A DNA stretch of 64,000 bases from an uncultured Desulfatiglans sp. (GCA_900498135.1 LR026961.1:3773101-3837100), one strand, 5' to 3'; positions 8,170 to 19,187 are shown, counted from the stretch's first letter. Notes: generated by a model not told the origin, from the sequence alone. Numbers and translations are program-made.

Positions 8170-8265
8170 GACACTCACTAAAGGCAACCCGGCTGTCTCG
8201 GAGAGACCCTAGGCTTTCCGTCCCCACCTCGCGATGGCTTAGGCTTTTTCTATAGCTGAGTCGAT
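8170..8265 (-). promoter_or_regulatory. Cyclic di-GMP-I (GEMM-I) riboswitch, variant, upstream of flp
   Basis: On the minus strand the order matches GEMM-I: a P1b hairpin CCATC-GCGA-GGTGG with a GNRA tetraloop, then GGACGGAAAGCC (normally GACGCAAAGCC), a GTCTC/GAGAC hairpin, and AGCCGGGTTGCC closing the second helix. Flanking bases near 8250-8262 and 8172-8182 can form P1a. By alignment to the V. cholerae Vc2 aptamer (numbering recalled, not computed), the ligand-contacting G20 is kept at about 8244 and A47 at about 8217. The G21-C46 pair appears swapped to C21-G46 (8243 and 8218). Such co-variation supports a real fold. It sits between a promoter and the flp operon. Confidence 0.8.
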
Positions 8266-8289
8266 TTTTCTAGATAAGATGTTATGCAG

Positions 8290-8317
8290 AGTATAAAAGG
8301 ACAGCCCTTATTGTCAA
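8290..8317 (-). promoter_or_regulatory. Sigma70-type promoter of the flp/tad operon
   Basis: On the minus strand TTGACA (8312-8317) is followed after 16 nt by TATACT (8290-8295). Transcription would start near 8283, about 20 nt before the riboswitch aptamer. Both hexamers are close to consensus. Confidence 0.75.
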
Positions 8318-8344
8318 GTAAAAAAATGATTTAGGGGGGAATCC

Positions 8345-8372
8345 TGCAGGAAATCTGAGAAAAATTCCTGCA
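8345..8372. promoter_or_regulatory. 8-bp inverted repeat upstream of the flp promoter, candidate operator
   Basis: TGCAGGAA at 8345-8352 and TTCCTGCA at 8365-8372 form a perfect inverted repeat with a 12-nt spacer. It begins about 28 nt upstream of the -35 box on the minus strand, in the divergent region between flp and phoH. It may bind a dimeric regulator or may be a chance palindrome. From here to phoH at 8711 I see no gene; an AT-rich patch at 8585-8612 may hold the phoH promoter. Confidence 0.3.
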
Positions 8373-8710
8373 AAAGGAACAGTTGGAGGCGTGCAGGCTC
8401 CTGATTTCCAATCGCCGATCAGCCCGATTTTGTCCGTCCAAAGCAAGCGCTCCCTTGGATGCGGCCTGAAGGCGGCGCATAGCGAGACGTGGACATTGAC
8501 GCCGAGAATGGCAAAAAGAGGATTGGCGGCCCGATTTGAGGGCGGTGATGCCTTGTGTATAGTCCTTGCGTGGATTTTCGGGGTATGATAATTATAATAA
8601 ATTTATTTTGCAGACAAAGCGAGGGGTGCACGTGGCTTTCAGGAAGGACGAGTTTCGTTCGAGACAGGGTTCCCATCGGGTTCTCTTGCGGGGCATGGAG
8701 GCGTAAGAGG

Positions 8711-9735
<1,025 letters not shown>

Positions 9736-9739
<4 letters not shown>

Positions 9740-12318
9740 AGATTCTGAACTTGCGGACCGGAAAAGACGCGGCAGTGAAACAGCGCAGCAAACCCCCGGC
9801 CAGGAGGCGCGAGAAGCCCTCGGGGGCGAGGTGGCTGCCTCGGTTTTTCAAGGACCCCGAATCGCAGCGCTGGATGATCCTGATTGGACTCAGCTGCGTG
9901 GTGGCGCTCCTGATCTACCCGAGCGGCTTCAGCCGGACGGTGGAATACAAGGTCGGGGACGTGGCGGAGCGGGATGTCAAGGCCTCGCGGGACTTCCTGG
10001 TCGAAAACGAGCTCCTGACCGCAAAGAACCGTCAGGAGGCCGAGAAGGCGGTGTTGTCGGTCTACGATTTCGACCGGAGCGGCGGGAACCTGGTCCAGCG
10101 GGTGAATGAGGCGTTTCGGGCCGGGCGGGAATACGTGGCGGCGGTGAAGGCCGGGGCCGAGGCCCGGAAAAAGGCCGAAGAGGAAGCGGCTGCGGGGGAG
10201 GCGGAGAAGGCCCCGCCGGCAGAACCGGAGTCGGAAGCCCTGAACGAGGCCGCCTTGCGCGACGGGTTTTTCGAACTCCTCGAACTCCCTGTCGACGAGG
10301 CGGTTTTCAGGACCTTGACGGCGGCCGGGTTTCCTGAAGAGGCCGAGAAGTGGGTGGTGGAACTCATCCGCCCGGTGATCGAGAGGGGGGTCGTAAGCAA
10401 CAAGTCGATGCTCATGAGCCAGAGCGAGAAGGGGATCCTCCTGCACGACATCCAGACCGGGAAGGAGACCGAGGTCAACGACCTCACAACCTTTTACAGC
10501 CTCGAGAGCGCAAGGCAGACCATCCTGTCGCGGCGGGACGAACTGCGCAAGGCGATGCTGCCAAGCGCCCTGGTCAACCTGTGCCTCGATATGGCCGCCG
10601 CGGTCGTCAAACCGAATCTCACCTTCAACAAACGGGAGACGGAGCTGCGGGTCGACGAGGCGCGCAAGGCCGTCAAACCCTTCTACTATGTCGTGAAGAA
10701 GGGCGAGATGCTGGTGCGCGAAGGGGAGCGGGTGACGGAGGAGCACGTCCGCAAGCTGGCGGAGCAGAACAAGCGGCTGAGCCGGGAAGGCGGGCTGGGG
10801 AGGATCCCGGCGATCGCGCTGCTGTTCATGCTGCTTCTGTCGGGCATGTACATGACAGGGCTGATACGGCGGAGGATTCCGACGAGCGAGACGCGGGACC
10901 TGCTTTTCAACGCCCTGGTCATCCTGACGATGTTTCTCCTGCTGCTGGCCGCCGACATCGTATCGCAGGAGGTCGCGCGCGGGTTCCACTTCTTCAGCCC
11001 GCGGGCCCTGCTCTACGCCGCCCCGGTGGCGAGCGGCGCGATGCTGGTCTCCGTCTTCATGGGCATGCGGGTGGCGGCGAGTTTTTCCGTGGTGGCCGCC
11101 GTGCTGGCATCGATGGCGGTCGGGGGGCAGGCGGCGTTTTTCATTTATTTCTTCGTGAGCGCGCTCGTTGGGGCCTACGGCGTCACACACTGCCGGGAGC
11201 GCGGCGTCTTGATCCGGAGCGGTCTCAAGGTGAGCCTGGTCAATGTGCTCATGGCAGGGGCCATCGAGGCCATCGTCGGGAGCTTCTACTCGGTCGAGAC
11301 CCTTATTGCGGCTGCGGCGGCCTTCGTAGGCGGGGTTTTGGCCGGGGTCGTAACGACCGGGCTGCTGCCGCTGATCGAGATGTCCTTCGGGTACACGACC
11401 GACATCAAGCTCCTGGAGCTGTCGAACCTGGATCAGCCGCTCCTGAAGGAGCTGATGGTGCAGGCGCCCGGCACGTATCATCACAGCGTGATCGTGAGCA
11501 ACATGGTCGAGGCGGCGGCGCCGGCGGTCGGGGCGAACCCGCTCCTGGCGAAGGTCGCCGCTTATTACCACGACATCGGCAAGGCCCGCAAGCCGCTCTA
11601 TTTCATCGAGAACCAGATGGGCTGCGAGAACAGGCATGAACGGCTGGCGCCGTCCATGAGCGCCCTCATCCTCATCTCGCACGTCAAGGACGGGGTGGAC
11701 CTGGCGCGGCGCTACAAGCTCGGGAAAGAGATCACCGACATCATCATGCAGCACCACGGGACGAGCCTGATCCATTTCTTCTTCGAGAAGGCCAAGGAGC
11801 AGGCCGAGAAGAAGGGCCTGAAGGCGCAGCAGGTGAAGGAAGAGGACTTCCGCTATCCGGGCCCGAGGCCTCAGACGAAGGAGGCCGGGCTGGTGATGCT
11901 GGCGGACATCGTGGAGGCGGCGTCCAAGACGCTGGTGGATCCGACAGGTGCCCGGATCCAGGGCCTGGTCCAGAAGATGATCAACAAGGCCTTTTCCGAC
12001 GGGCAGCTCGACGAATGCGAGTTGACGCTGAAGGATCTGCACGAGATCGCGAAGAGCTTCAACAAGACCCTGAGCGGGATCTTCCACCATCGGATCGAGT
12101 ACCCGGATGCGGCGAAGGCCGCGCCGCAGCGGCTGCGGGAGAAGGCGGCCCAAAGCGCCGAGAGCTCCGAGCGGCGGACGGTGCCGATGGAGCGGGCGAC
12201 CGACGGAAAGTGGGCGGTGAATGGACATACAGATACAGTTCCGGAGGCGGATCAGAGATCTAGGCGTCCGGAAGATCAGAAGGAAACTGGAGAGAGCCTT
12301 AAGCGCCTTGGGCTGTGA
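9736..12318 (+). CDS. pgpH: 7TM-HD domain cyclic di-AMP phosphodiesterase PgpH
   Basis: The 860-residue protein has the PgpH layout: one membrane helix (about 48-64), a large 7TMR-HDED extracellular domain, about seven membrane helices (roughly 360-545), and a cytoplasmic HD domain with AAYYHDIGK near 612-618, a later QHHGT, and D in LADIVEAASK. PgpH hydrolyses c-di-AMP to pApA. The order phoH-pgpH-ybeY is common. The C-terminal 33 codons overlap the ybeY start by 98 nt, and this tail (after about 790) is polar and looks unconserved, perhaps a lost stop codon. An insertion rich in Ala and Glu at about 135-165 is also variable. Confidence 0.9.
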
Positions 12319-12661
12319 GGCGAAGGAACTGAGCGTGCTGTTCGTGGACGACGCCGAGATGGCGGAGTTGAATGAGCGCTATCGAAGCCGGAGCGGCCCG
12401 ACGAATGTGCTCTCCTTCCCCATGGGAGGCGGTCCCCTGGAGCCCGAGACCGAGATGCTCGGGGACGTGGTGATCTCGGTCGACACGGCGCGAAGGGAGG
12501 CCCGAGCCGCAGGTGAACACCTGGAGGAGACCGTGGACCGGCTGCTTGTCCACGGGCTGCTTCACCTCCTGGGGTATGACCACGAGCGGGGGGAGGCGGA
12601 GGCGTCGGCGATGGAGCGTGAAGAAGAAGGCGTGCTTGCACGCATGCGAGAGGAAGCGTAA
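12221..12661 (+). CDS. ybeY: Endoribonuclease YbeY
   Basis: A 146-residue YbeY with the zinc-binding signature [11 protein letters not shown] and the upstream TNVLSFPMG. YbeY is a metal-dependent RNase for 16S rRNA 3'-end maturation and ribosome quality control. The start lies inside the 3' end of pgpH in another frame. The family normally begins close to this methionine, so the overlap is real unless pgpH ends early. Its stop overlaps the pdxJ start (TAATG). Confidence 0.93.
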   Translation: MDIQIQFRRRIRDLGVRKIRRKLERALSALGCEAKELSVLFVDDAEMAELNERYRSRSGPTNVLSFPMGGGPLEPETEMLGDVVISVDTARREARAAGEHLEETVDRLLVHGLLHLLGYDHERGEAEASAMEREEEGVLARMREEA

Positions 12662-13380
12662 TGGCGAGACTGGCAGTGAATGTGGATCATGTGGCGACGG
12701 TGCGGCAGGCGCGCGGAGGGCGGGAGCCGGATCCAGTCGCGGCCGCCGTGATGGCGGAGCTCGCGGGGGCGGAGGGGATCATCTGCCACTTGAGAGAAGA
12801 CCGCCGGCATGTGCAGGACAGGGACCTGAGGGCCCTTCGCGAGGTGGTGCAGACCCGGCTCAACATGGAGATGGCGGCGACGGACGAGATGATCCGGATC
12901 GCTGGGGAGGTCAAGCCCGAGCTCGTGACCCTGGTCCCGGAGAAGCGCCAGGAACTGACGACGGAAGGCGGGCTCGACGTTTACGGGAGCAGGGAACGGT
13001 TCAAGGATGTGGTGGAGCGGATGCACGGGGCGGGGATCCAGGTGAGCTTTTTCGTCGACCCCGACACGCAGCAGATCGAAAGCGCCGCCGAATGCGGAGG
13101 GGACATCGTCGAGATCCACACCGGTGCCTACGCAGAGGCCCGCACGGAGGCGGCGGCGCGGGGGCAGCTGGCGACGATCGCCACGGCCGTCAACGTGAGT
13201 TCGCAGCTCGGTCTGCGCGTGAGCGCGGGACACGGCCTGAACTACATCAACGTCAAGCGCTTCCACCGCATCCCTTTGATCGAGGAGTACAGCATCGGGC
13301 ACACGATCGTCGCGCGGGCGGTGCTGGTCGGTTTCGAGCGGGCCGTGCGCGAGATGCTCGAACTCGTCCGGAATTTTTAG
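12661..13380 (+). CDS. pdxJ: Pyridoxine 5'-phosphate synthase PdxJ
   Basis: A 239-residue PdxJ of normal length, with the N-terminal [30 protein letters not shown] and [10 protein letters not shown] signatures. It condenses 1-deoxyxylulose 5-phosphate with 3-amino-2-oxopropyl phosphate to pyridoxine 5'-phosphate, the last step of the DXP-dependent vitamin B6 route, in the cytoplasm. It is translationally coupled to ybeY and lies 16 nt before acpS. Confidence 0.96.
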   Translation: MARLAVNVDHVATVRQARGGREPDPVAAAVMAELAGAEGIICHLREDRRHVQDRDLRALREVVQTRLNMEMAATDEMIRIAGEVKPELVTLVPEKRQELTTEGGLDVYGSRERFKDVVERMHGAGIQVSFFVDPDTQQIESAAECGGDIVEIHTGAYAEARTEAAARGQLATIATAVNVSSQLGLRVSAGHGLNYINVKRFHRIPLIEEYSIGHTIVARAVLVGFERAVREMLELVRNF

Positions 13381-13396
13381 CGGGACCGGCGCAGGG

Positions 13397-13816
13397 ATGA
13401 TCTACGGGATCGGCGTCGACCTGGTCCACATCAGGCGGATCGAGAAGGCGCTCGAACGGTGGGGGGGGCGCTTCACGCATCGGGTCTTCACCGCGGGTGA
13501 ACGGATGCGCTGTTCGCGGCGCCCGCGGCCGGCGGCGGCCTTCGCCCTTTATTTCGCGGCGAAAGAGGCCTTCTCGAAGGCGATCGGCCTCGGGATGCGC
13601 CAGGGGGTGCGTTGGGCGGACATCGAGGTCGTCCATGACCGCCGGGGGAAGCCCGGGCTGCGTCTGGCGGGTGCGTCGGCGGCGCACTGCCGGCGGGAGG
13701 GGGTCGCTTCGGCCTATTTGAGCCTGTCGGATGACGGGGCCTACGGGATCGCGATGGTGGTGCTGGAAAAGACGGGCGGAGAGGCTTCCGGCGGGGGGAA
13801 TTTGGACCTCGAGTGA
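13397..13816 (+). CDS. acpS: Holo-[acyl-carrier-protein] synthase AcpS
   Basis: A 139-residue group I phosphopantetheinyl transferase with IGVDLVHIRRIE at the N-terminus and FAAKEAFSKAIGLGM, the two magnesium and CoA-binding signatures. It transfers 4'-phosphopantetheine from CoA to apo-ACP. The C-terminal 15 or so residues, rich in Gly and Glu, extend beyond the usual end. pdxJ-acpS adjacency is common in proteobacteria. Confidence 0.93.
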   Translation: MIYGIGVDLVHIRRIEKALERWGGRFTHRVFTAGERMRCSRRPRPAAAFALYFAAKEAFSKAIGLGMRQGVRWADIEVVHDRRGKPGLRLAGASAAHCRREGVASAYLSLSDDGAYGIAMVVLEKTGGEASGGGNLDLE

Positions 13817-13864
13817 GGGGGATTCGGCGGAGGACCCGCCGGGAGAAGAGAGGAGAGGGAACCC

Positions 13865-14314
13865 ATGTTGATCGCCAGCGATATCATGACCACCGATGTG
13901 GTGACGGTGAAAAAGGACACGCCGCTCAAGGAGTTGGCCGCGATCCTTTATCAGCGGCACATCAATGGTGTTCCGGTTGTAGACGACGATGGGAGGCTCA
14001 TCGGGATCATCTGCGAGAGCGACCTCATCCGCAAGGACCGGAAGCTCCACATTCCGACGGTTTTTACGCTTCTCGACGGGCTGATCTTCCTCGAGCGGCC
14101 GAAAAAGATGGAAGAAGAGATCAAACGGCTGGGGGCGAGCGTCGTCGAAGACCTTTACAGCCGGGATGTGATTACGGTCGAGGAGCGCGCGCCGATCGAC
14201 GAGATTGCGACCATCATGAGCGAGAAGAAGGCCTACACGATCCCCGTGATGGACGGGGGGCGGATCGTGGGCATCATCGGCAAGGCGGATCTCATCAGGA
14301 CGCTTGTAGGGTGA
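13865..14314 (+). CDS. CBS-domain pair protein
   Basis: A 149-residue protein made of two CBS domains, each with a typical core: DIMTTDVVTVKKDTPLKEL ... GVPVVDDDGRLIGIICESDLI, and SRDVITVEERAPIDEIATIM ... TIPVMDGGRIVGIIGKADLI. Such stand-alone pairs bind adenine nucleotides and act as sensors. A good GAGAGGGA ribosome site lies just upstream. Its stop overlaps the GTG start of tsaE (GTGA), so the two are coupled. In related genomes this spot near acpS and tsaE often holds an NAD(P)HX epimerase gene, which is absent here. Confidence 0.88.
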   Translation: MLIASDIMTTDVVTVKKDTPLKELAAILYQRHINGVPVVDDDGRLIGIICESDLIRKDRKLHIPTVFTLLDGLIFLERPKKMEEEIKRLGASVVEDLYSRDVITVEERAPIDEIATIMSEKKAYTIPVMDGGRIVGIIGKADLIRTLVG

Positions 14315-14793
14315 GCCCCGATCGTGTTATATACCGTGCGGCCTCGGAGCGCGATACGATCGCTTTCGGACGCCGGCTCGGGAGGCTGCTCGAACCGGGG
14401 GACGTGCTGGTGCTGAGCGGGGATCTCGGGGTGGGGAAGACCTGCTTCGCGAAGGGCCTGGCCCAGGGGCTGGATGTCCCGGCCGGGCAGGTCATCACGA
14501 GCCCCTCGTTCGCGCTCGTCAACGAGTACGAAGGCCGGTGCCCCTTCTTCCACATGGATGTCTACCGGCTCGAGCGTGTGGAAGAGATCGTCGCGGCCGG
14601 ACTGGAAGAGTATCTTTATCAGGGGGGAGTGACGGCGATCGAGTGGGGTGAACGGTGCCCCGAGATCCTTCCTGAGGGGCATCTGCTCGTGAGGCTCTGC
14701 ATCCTCGGGGATCTGTCCCGGGAGATCGTCATGGAAGGGTCCGCCGGGCGGGCCCTTACTCTATTGGAAAGAGTGAAACAATTGCTGGGTTGA
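14311..14793 (+). CDS. tsaE: tRNA threonylcarbamoyladenosine biosynthesis ATPase TsaE
   Basis: A 160-residue TsaE (YjeE) with Walker A GDLGVGKTCFAKGLA, SPSFALVNEY, and the HMDVYRLE motif. TsaE works with TsaB, TsaC and TsaD in forming t6A37 on ANN-decoding tRNAs. The GTG at 14311 overlaps the CBS gene stop and gives a normal length; the longer frame reaching back to 13813 is a shadow of the CBS gene. Another member of the pathway, tsaD, is encoded 2 kb downstream. Confidence 0.92.
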   Translation: MSPDRVIYRAASERDTIAFGRRLGRLLEPGDVLVLSGDLGVGKTCFAKGLAQGLDVPAGQVITSPSFALVNEYEGRCPFFHMDVYRLERVEEIVAAGLEEYLYQGGVTAIEWGERCPEILPEGHLLVRLCILGDLSREIVMEGSAGRALTLLERVKQLLG

Positions 14794-14802
14794 GGTTGAC
14801 GA

Positions 14803-16020
14803 ATGGCACTAGTGGTACAGAAGTTCGGAGGAACGTCGGTCGGCAGCATCGAGAAGATCCGGAACGTCGCGCGGCGGGTCATCGACACGTTCAAAGAGGG
14901 GAACCGGATGGTGGTCGTCCTGTCGGCCATGGCGGGGCAGACGGACGGGTTGATCAAGCTGGCGAAGGAGATGACGCCCGATCCCGATCCGCGGGAACTG
15001 GACGTCCTGATGGCGACGGGCGAGCAGGTGAGCGTGGCGCTCTTTTCGATGGCCGTGAAGGACATGGGCTACGATGCCTGTTCCCTGCTAGGATTCCAGG
15101 TGGCCATCCATACGAGTGACCTTTACGGGAAGGCGCGGATCCACGAGATCGATCACGAGCGTATCATGCGTGAGCTTTCGGCCAACCGGATCGTGACCGT
15201 GGCGGGTTTTCAGGGGTTGGACGAAGCAGGGAACATCACCACGCTCGGCCGCGGCGGGTCCGACACGACGGCGGTGGCGTTGGCGGCGGCGCTCGATGCC
15301 GATGTCTGCGAGATCTTCACCGATGTGGAAGGGGTGTACACCACCGATCCCCATGTCTGCCCCCAGGCTCGGAAGATGGACTCGATCTCTTACGAGGAGA
15401 TGCTCGAGATGGCGAGCCTCGGGGCCAAGGTGCTGGAGATCCGTTCGGTGGAGTTTGCCAAGAAATTCAACGTGCCCATCCATGTGAGGTCCACGTTCAG
15501 CAACGAAAGGGGTACGATGGTGATCGGTGAAACGAAGGACATGGAGAAGGTGGCGGTTTCGAGCGTCGCCTACAACAAGAACGAGGCCCGTGTGACGATC
15601 CGGCGCGTGCCGGACCACCCAGGGATCGCGTCGCAGATCTTCGACACCGTTTTTCAGGCGGGGATCGTGGTCGATATGATCGTCCAGAACACGAGCGAGG
15701 ACGGCTACACGGATCTGACCTTCACGGTGCCGAAGCCGGACTTCATGAAGACCATGAAGCTCGTGAGCCAGGTGGCGGAGAAGATCGGCGCCGAGAAGGT
15801 CCTCGGAGACGAAAACATCGCCAAGGTGTCCATCATCGGCGTCGGGATGCGGAGTCACGCGGGCGTCGCCAAGAAGATGTTCGAGACCCTGGCGGCGGAA
15901 AACATCAACATCATCATGATCAGCACCTCCGAGATCAAGGTCTCGTGCGTGATCGAGGAGAAGTACACGGAGCTGGCGGTGCGTGTCCTGCATGAGGCGT
16001 TTGGCCTCGAGAAGGCCTAG
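14803..16020 (+). CDS. lysC: Aspartate kinase
   Basis: A 405-residue monofunctional aspartokinase with KFGGTSVG at 7-14, the active-site [16 protein letters not shown], and two C-terminal ACT domains with [14 protein letters not shown] and [15 protein letters not shown]. It phosphorylates aspartate, the first step to lysine, threonine and methionine. The paired ACT domains indicate allosteric feedback by lysine or threonine. It follows tsaE by 9 nt. Confidence 0.97.
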   Translation: MALVVQKFGGTSVGSIEKIRNVARRVIDTFKEGNRMVVVLSAMAGQTDGLIKLAKEMTPDPDPRELDVLMATGEQVSVALFSMAVKDMGYDACSLLGFQVAIHTSDLYGKARIHEIDHERIMRELSANRIVTVAGFQGLDEAGNITTLGRGGSDTTAVALAAALDADVCEIFTDVEGVYTTDPHVCPQARKMDSISYEEMLEMASLGAKVLEIRSVEFAKKFNVPIHVRSTFSNERGTMVIGETKDMEKVAVSSVAYNKNEARVTIRRVPDHPGIASQIFDTVFQAGIVVDMIVQNTSEDGYTDLTFTVPKPDFMKTMKLVSQVAEKIGAEKVLGDENIAKVSIIGVGMRSHAGVAKKMFETLAAENINIIMISTSEIKVSCVIEEKYTELAVRVLHEAFGLEKA

Positions 16021-16597
16021 AGACGACCGCAGCCTGGTGCGTGGCGGTCTGCTGCTGCTCCTGCTGCTTTTGATCCCCCAGGCCCTGGCGGCGTTGCTGG
16101 ATTCCGCTTCACCCCCCATTTCCAGGGGTGAGGCGGTTTTTGTTGAGGTCGTGCAGGCGGGGCGCGAAACGTCGGTCTTCGCCTTCGAGCGGGAGCCGCG
16201 GCTCTCGGAGTTGACGGCGAGGCTCGAAGCGGAGGGAAGAGCGGGGTCTGCCCGGGCCGGTGGAAGGAGGCTCCTACGCTCCGGAGATCGGGTGGAGTTC
16301 TGGGAAGGGGGCTCAGCGGCTGTGGTCATGCCTCAGGGGATGTCCGCGTTTTTCAAATGGACCCTCCGGATCCCCATCGAAGTGAACCGGGTGGACCTGG
16401 AAGGGTTGACGGTCCTGCCGGGAATCGGCCCCAGGCTGGCCGGGCGGATTGTGGCGGAAAGGGAACGGCGCGGCGGGTTCAAGTCGCTCGAGGAGCTGAT
16501 GCTGGTCGAAGGGATCGGGCCGGTGACATGGTCGAGAATCCGGCCCTATCTGACCCTGGAGGATTCCCGTTCTTCGGTTCGGGGCCCAATACACTGA
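15992..16597 (+). CDS. Helix-hairpin-helix protein of the ComEA type
   Basis: About 201 residues: an N-terminal signal or anchor helix (a long Leu run at about 20-32), a poorly conserved middle, and a C-terminal ComEA-type domain with [33 protein letters not shown] and LMLVEGIGP. This is a tandem helix-hairpin-helix fold that binds DNA in the periplasm. ComEA proteins receive DNA during transformation. The start overlaps the end of lysC; ATG 15992 or GTG 15983 are both possible. No other competence gene is visible nearby, so a role in uptake is inferred. Confidence 0.78.
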   Translation: MRRLASRRPRDDRSLVRGGLLLLLLLLIPQALAALLDSASPPISRGEAVFVEVVQAGRETSVFAFEREPRLSELTARLEAEGRAGSARAGGRRLLRSGDRVEFWEGGSAAVVMPQGMSAFFKWTLRIPIEVNRVDLEGLTVLPGIGPRLAGRIVAERERRGGFKSLEELMLVEGIGPVTWSRIRPYLTLEDSRSSVRGPIH

Positions 16598-16761
16598 TCG
16601 AGCCGAGCTTGTCTCCTCTGTTCAAAAGGTTCATTCAACCGATCGATTCTGCCGCGTCGACAGGCCCTGCCGGAAATGCCGCGCTCGGAGCGGTTCAGAG
16701 GAAGAGGCGTTCAGCCCGCCTGAGTTCGATCAGAGGCGGGCGAAATGCGGAAGAGGACGTT

Positions 16762-17811
16762 TTGCTGATCCTGGGCATCGATACATCGTGTGATGACACC
16801 TCCGCCGGCCTGCTGCGGGACGGGCGCGAGGTGCTCGCCAACGTGGTGCACTCGCAGATCGCGCTGCATCACCGGCACGGCGGGGTGGTCCCTGAGCTGG
16901 CCTCGCGGGAGCACCTGAGGAACCTGATCCCCGTGGTCGAAGAGGCCTTGAAGACCGGAGGGGCCGACTTCGGGGATCTCGATGCGATCGCCGTGACGCA
17001 GGGGCCGGGGCTTGTCGGAAGCCTCCTGGTCGGGCTCTACTATGCCAAGGCGCTCGCTTTTTCGCTCGAGATCCCCCTCATCGCGGTCAACCACCTCGAG
17101 GCGCATCTGCTTTCGATCTTCCTGGAGCCCGAGACACCGCCCTTTCCCTATGCGGCGCTGACGGTCTCGGGCGGGCACACGCAGCTCTACCACGTGCGGG
17201 GCTACGGGGATTATACGCTCCTCGGGCAGACGGTGGACGACGCGGCCGGGGAGGCCTTCGACAAGGTGGCCAAGATCTTCGGCCTCGGGTACCCCGGCGG
17301 GAGGGTGATCGAGGCCCTCGCCCGGAGCGGGGATGCGGGGGCGATCCGATTTCCGAGGGCCTGGATGGGGAAAGAGTCGCTGGATTTCAGCTTCAGCGGC
17401 CTCAAGACGGCCGTCCTGCTTCAGCACCGGAGCTGGGTCGAGGCGCCGGAAGAAGAGCGGACCTGCTCCCTGGCGGATATGGCCGCCGCCTTCCAGGAGG
17501 CGGTGGTGGATGTGCTCGTCCAGAAGACTTTGGCGGCCGTCGAAAGAACGGGGGTTTCGGCTGCGGCGGTTGCGGGGGGCGTCGCCTGCAACGGCCATCT
17601 GCGGAGGCGTATGAGCGCTGCCGCACAGGAGAGGGGAATCTGGGTCACTTATCCCCGTCCGGCCTATTGTACGGACAATGGGGCGATGATCGCCCTGACC
17701 GGTTACCACCGTTTCCTCCAGGGTGAAACGGCGGGCCTCGACGTGGATGCGCGCTCCAAGTTTCCGATGGATGACCTCCCGGGGGTGCGCCGTGGTGCAC
17801 TGCAGGGCTAA
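16762..17811 (+). CDS. tsaD: tRNA N6-adenosine threonylcarbamoyltransferase TsaD
   Basis: A 349-residue Kae1/TsaD with ILGIDTSCDDTS at the N-terminus, HHRHGGVVPELASREH, the metal-binding NHLEAH (H111, H115), SGGHTQL, DDAAGEAFDKVAK and the C-terminal TDNGAMIA. TsaD transfers the threonylcarbamoyl group from TC-AMP to A37 of tRNA. The TTG at 16762 is chosen since GGAAGAGG lies 5 nt upstream and the protein then starts like its homologues. The open frame to 16357 lies over comEA and is a shadow there. Confidence 0.95.
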   Translation: MLILGIDTSCDDTSAGLLRDGREVLANVVHSQIALHHRHGGVVPELASREHLRNLIPVVEEALKTGGADFGDLDAIAVTQGPGLVGSLLVGLYYAKALAFSLEIPLIAVNHLEAHLLSIFLEPETPPFPYAALTVSGGHTQLYHVRGYGDYTLLGQTVDDAAGEAFDKVAKIFGLGYPGGRVIEALARSGDAGAIRFPRAWMGKESLDFSFSGLKTAVLLQHRSWVEAPEEERTCSLADMAAAFQEAVVDVLVQKTLAAVERTGVSAAAVAGGVACNGHLRRRMSAAAQERGIWVTYPRPAYCTDNGAMIALTGYHRFLQGETAGLDVDARSKFPMDDLPGVRRGALQG

Positions 17812-17826
17812 GGAGTAGGGTGTGAG

Positions 17827-18345
17827 GTGAAGCTCAGCCGGCGAATCCGCTACTGGTATTGGCGCGTTACCCGCCTGCGCGGAACTCCGCACGAACTGGC
17901 GCTCGGCCTGACCGTCGGCGTCTTTGCCGGCTGCATGCCGATTCTGCCTTTTCAGACGGCACTGGCGATTGCGCTGGCCATCCCGCTGCGCGCGAGCAAG
18001 ATCACCGCGCTTCTCGGGACGTGGGTGAGCAACCCCCTGAATTGGTGGCTTCTCTACCTGTACAGCCACAAGTTGGGGGCCTTTGTGCTCGGCATTCCGA
18101 ACGGTAACGGGGTGTTTCGCTCCATCCTGGGGATGATCCAGAGGGGCGAGGAGCCGATGGACATCGCCGTGCAGATCCTCGGCGCCGGCGGGGAAACGGT
18201 GGCGGCCTTTCTCCTTGGGGGGATCATGATCGGGACGGTGTTCGCCTTGCCCTCCTACGTGATTTCCGTGCGGCTCTTCGGCTTTTTCCAGGAGGTGCGG
18301 CGGCGCCGGCGTGAGAAGCGGGCCGCTCGCAGAAGGAGTGCATGA
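17827..18345 (+). CDS. DUF2062 membrane protein
   Basis: The 172-residue protein matches DUF2062: a basic N-terminus, then TPHELALGLTVGVFAGCMPILPFQTALAIALA and NPLNWWLLYLYSHKLGA, with three or four membrane helices and a basic C-terminal tail. The biochemical role of this family is unknown; members often sit near lipid or glycan genes. The GTG at 17827 is used. The stop overlaps the rsmA start by 4 nt, so expression is coupled. Confidence 0.85.
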   Translation: MKLSRRIRYWYWRVTRLRGTPHELALGLTVGVFAGCMPILPFQTALAIALAIPLRASKITALLGTWVSNPLNWWLLYLYSHKLGAFVLGIPNGNGVFRSILGMIQRGEEPMDIAVQILGAGGETVAAFLLGGIMIGTVFALPSYVISVRLFGFFQEVRRRRREKRAARRRSA

Positions 18346-19187
18346 GGGCTGAAGGGGATTTCAGGGCACGCAAGAGCCTCGGACAAAACTTCCTGATCCA
18401 CGAAGGGGTCGTGAACCGGATCGTCGCGGCGGCGGCGCTTCAGCCCGGTGAACCCGTCCTCGAGATCGGACCGGGGCGGGGGGCGCTGACACGGCTGCTG
18501 GCGCGCTCGGCCGAGCGCGTGGTGGCGGTCGAGAAGGACCCATGGCTGGTGGACTACCTCGGGGGGAAACTCGGCGCCTGGGGGCTGGGACATGTGAGGC
18601 TCGTGCAGGCGGACATCCTCCGGTGGGATTTCGGGGAACTCGACGCCGGGCGGGGCCCCCGCTTCGTGGTGTTGGGCAATATCCCGTACAACATCTCTTC
18701 GCCGTTGATCGAGACGCTGCTCCGGCACCGGGGCCTTTTCAGCCGGGCTATCCTGATGCTGCAGCAGGAAATGGCCGCCAGGCTGACGGCCGCCCCAGGC
18801 GGAAAGGCCTATGGCGCCATGACGATTCTCGTCCGGTACGCGACCAGCGTCACGCACGTCATGGAGGTGTCGCGGGAGGCGTTCCGGCCGCGGCCGAAGG
18901 TCGATTCGACGGTGGTCCGGTTCGATTTCGAGGCCGCTTATCCAAGGCGGGCCCATGACGAGGCCGTCTTCCGGCGGGTGGTGAAAGGGGCTTTCGGCCA
19001 CCGCCGCAAGACCCTGATGAACGCCCTTCTCCGCATGCCCGACCCGTGGCCCGGAGAGCAGCTCGAGGCGGCCTTCGAGCGGTGCGGCATCGACGCCCGC
19101 AGGCGGGCCGAAACCCTCGGCATGGAGGAGTTTTTGTGCCTGGGCGATGCCCTGTCGTTGACAAACAGCAACACGGGTGATACGTAG
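18342..19187 (+). CDS. rsmA: 16S rRNA dimethyladenosine transferase RsmA (KsgA)
   Basis: A 281-residue RsmA with KSLGQNFLIHEGVV, the SAM-binding VLEIGPGRGALTRLL, and catalytic motif IV NIPYNISSPL. It dimethylates the two adjacent adenosines in the 3'-terminal hairpin of 16S rRNA (A1518 and A1519). Length and all motifs are intact. It is translationally coupled to the DUF2062 gene. Confidence 0.96.
   Translation: MRAEGDFRARKSLGQNFLIHEGVVNRIVAAAALQPGEPVLEIGPGRGALTRLLARSAERVVAVEKDPWLVDYLGGKLGAWGLGHVRLVQADILRWDFGELDAGRGPRFVVLGNIPYNISSPLIETLLRHRGLFSRAILMLQQEMAARLTAAPGGKAYGAMTILVRYATSVTHVMEVSREAFRPRPKVDSTVVRFDFEAAYPRRAHDEAVFRRVVKGAFGHRRKTLMNALLRMPDPWPGEQLEAAFERCGIDARRRAETLGMEEFLCLGDALSLTNSNTGDT

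Noticed and set aside
10350-11639. 429-codon plus-strand frame inside pgpH
   Set aside because: A shifted-frame shadow rich in Gly, Arg and Ala.
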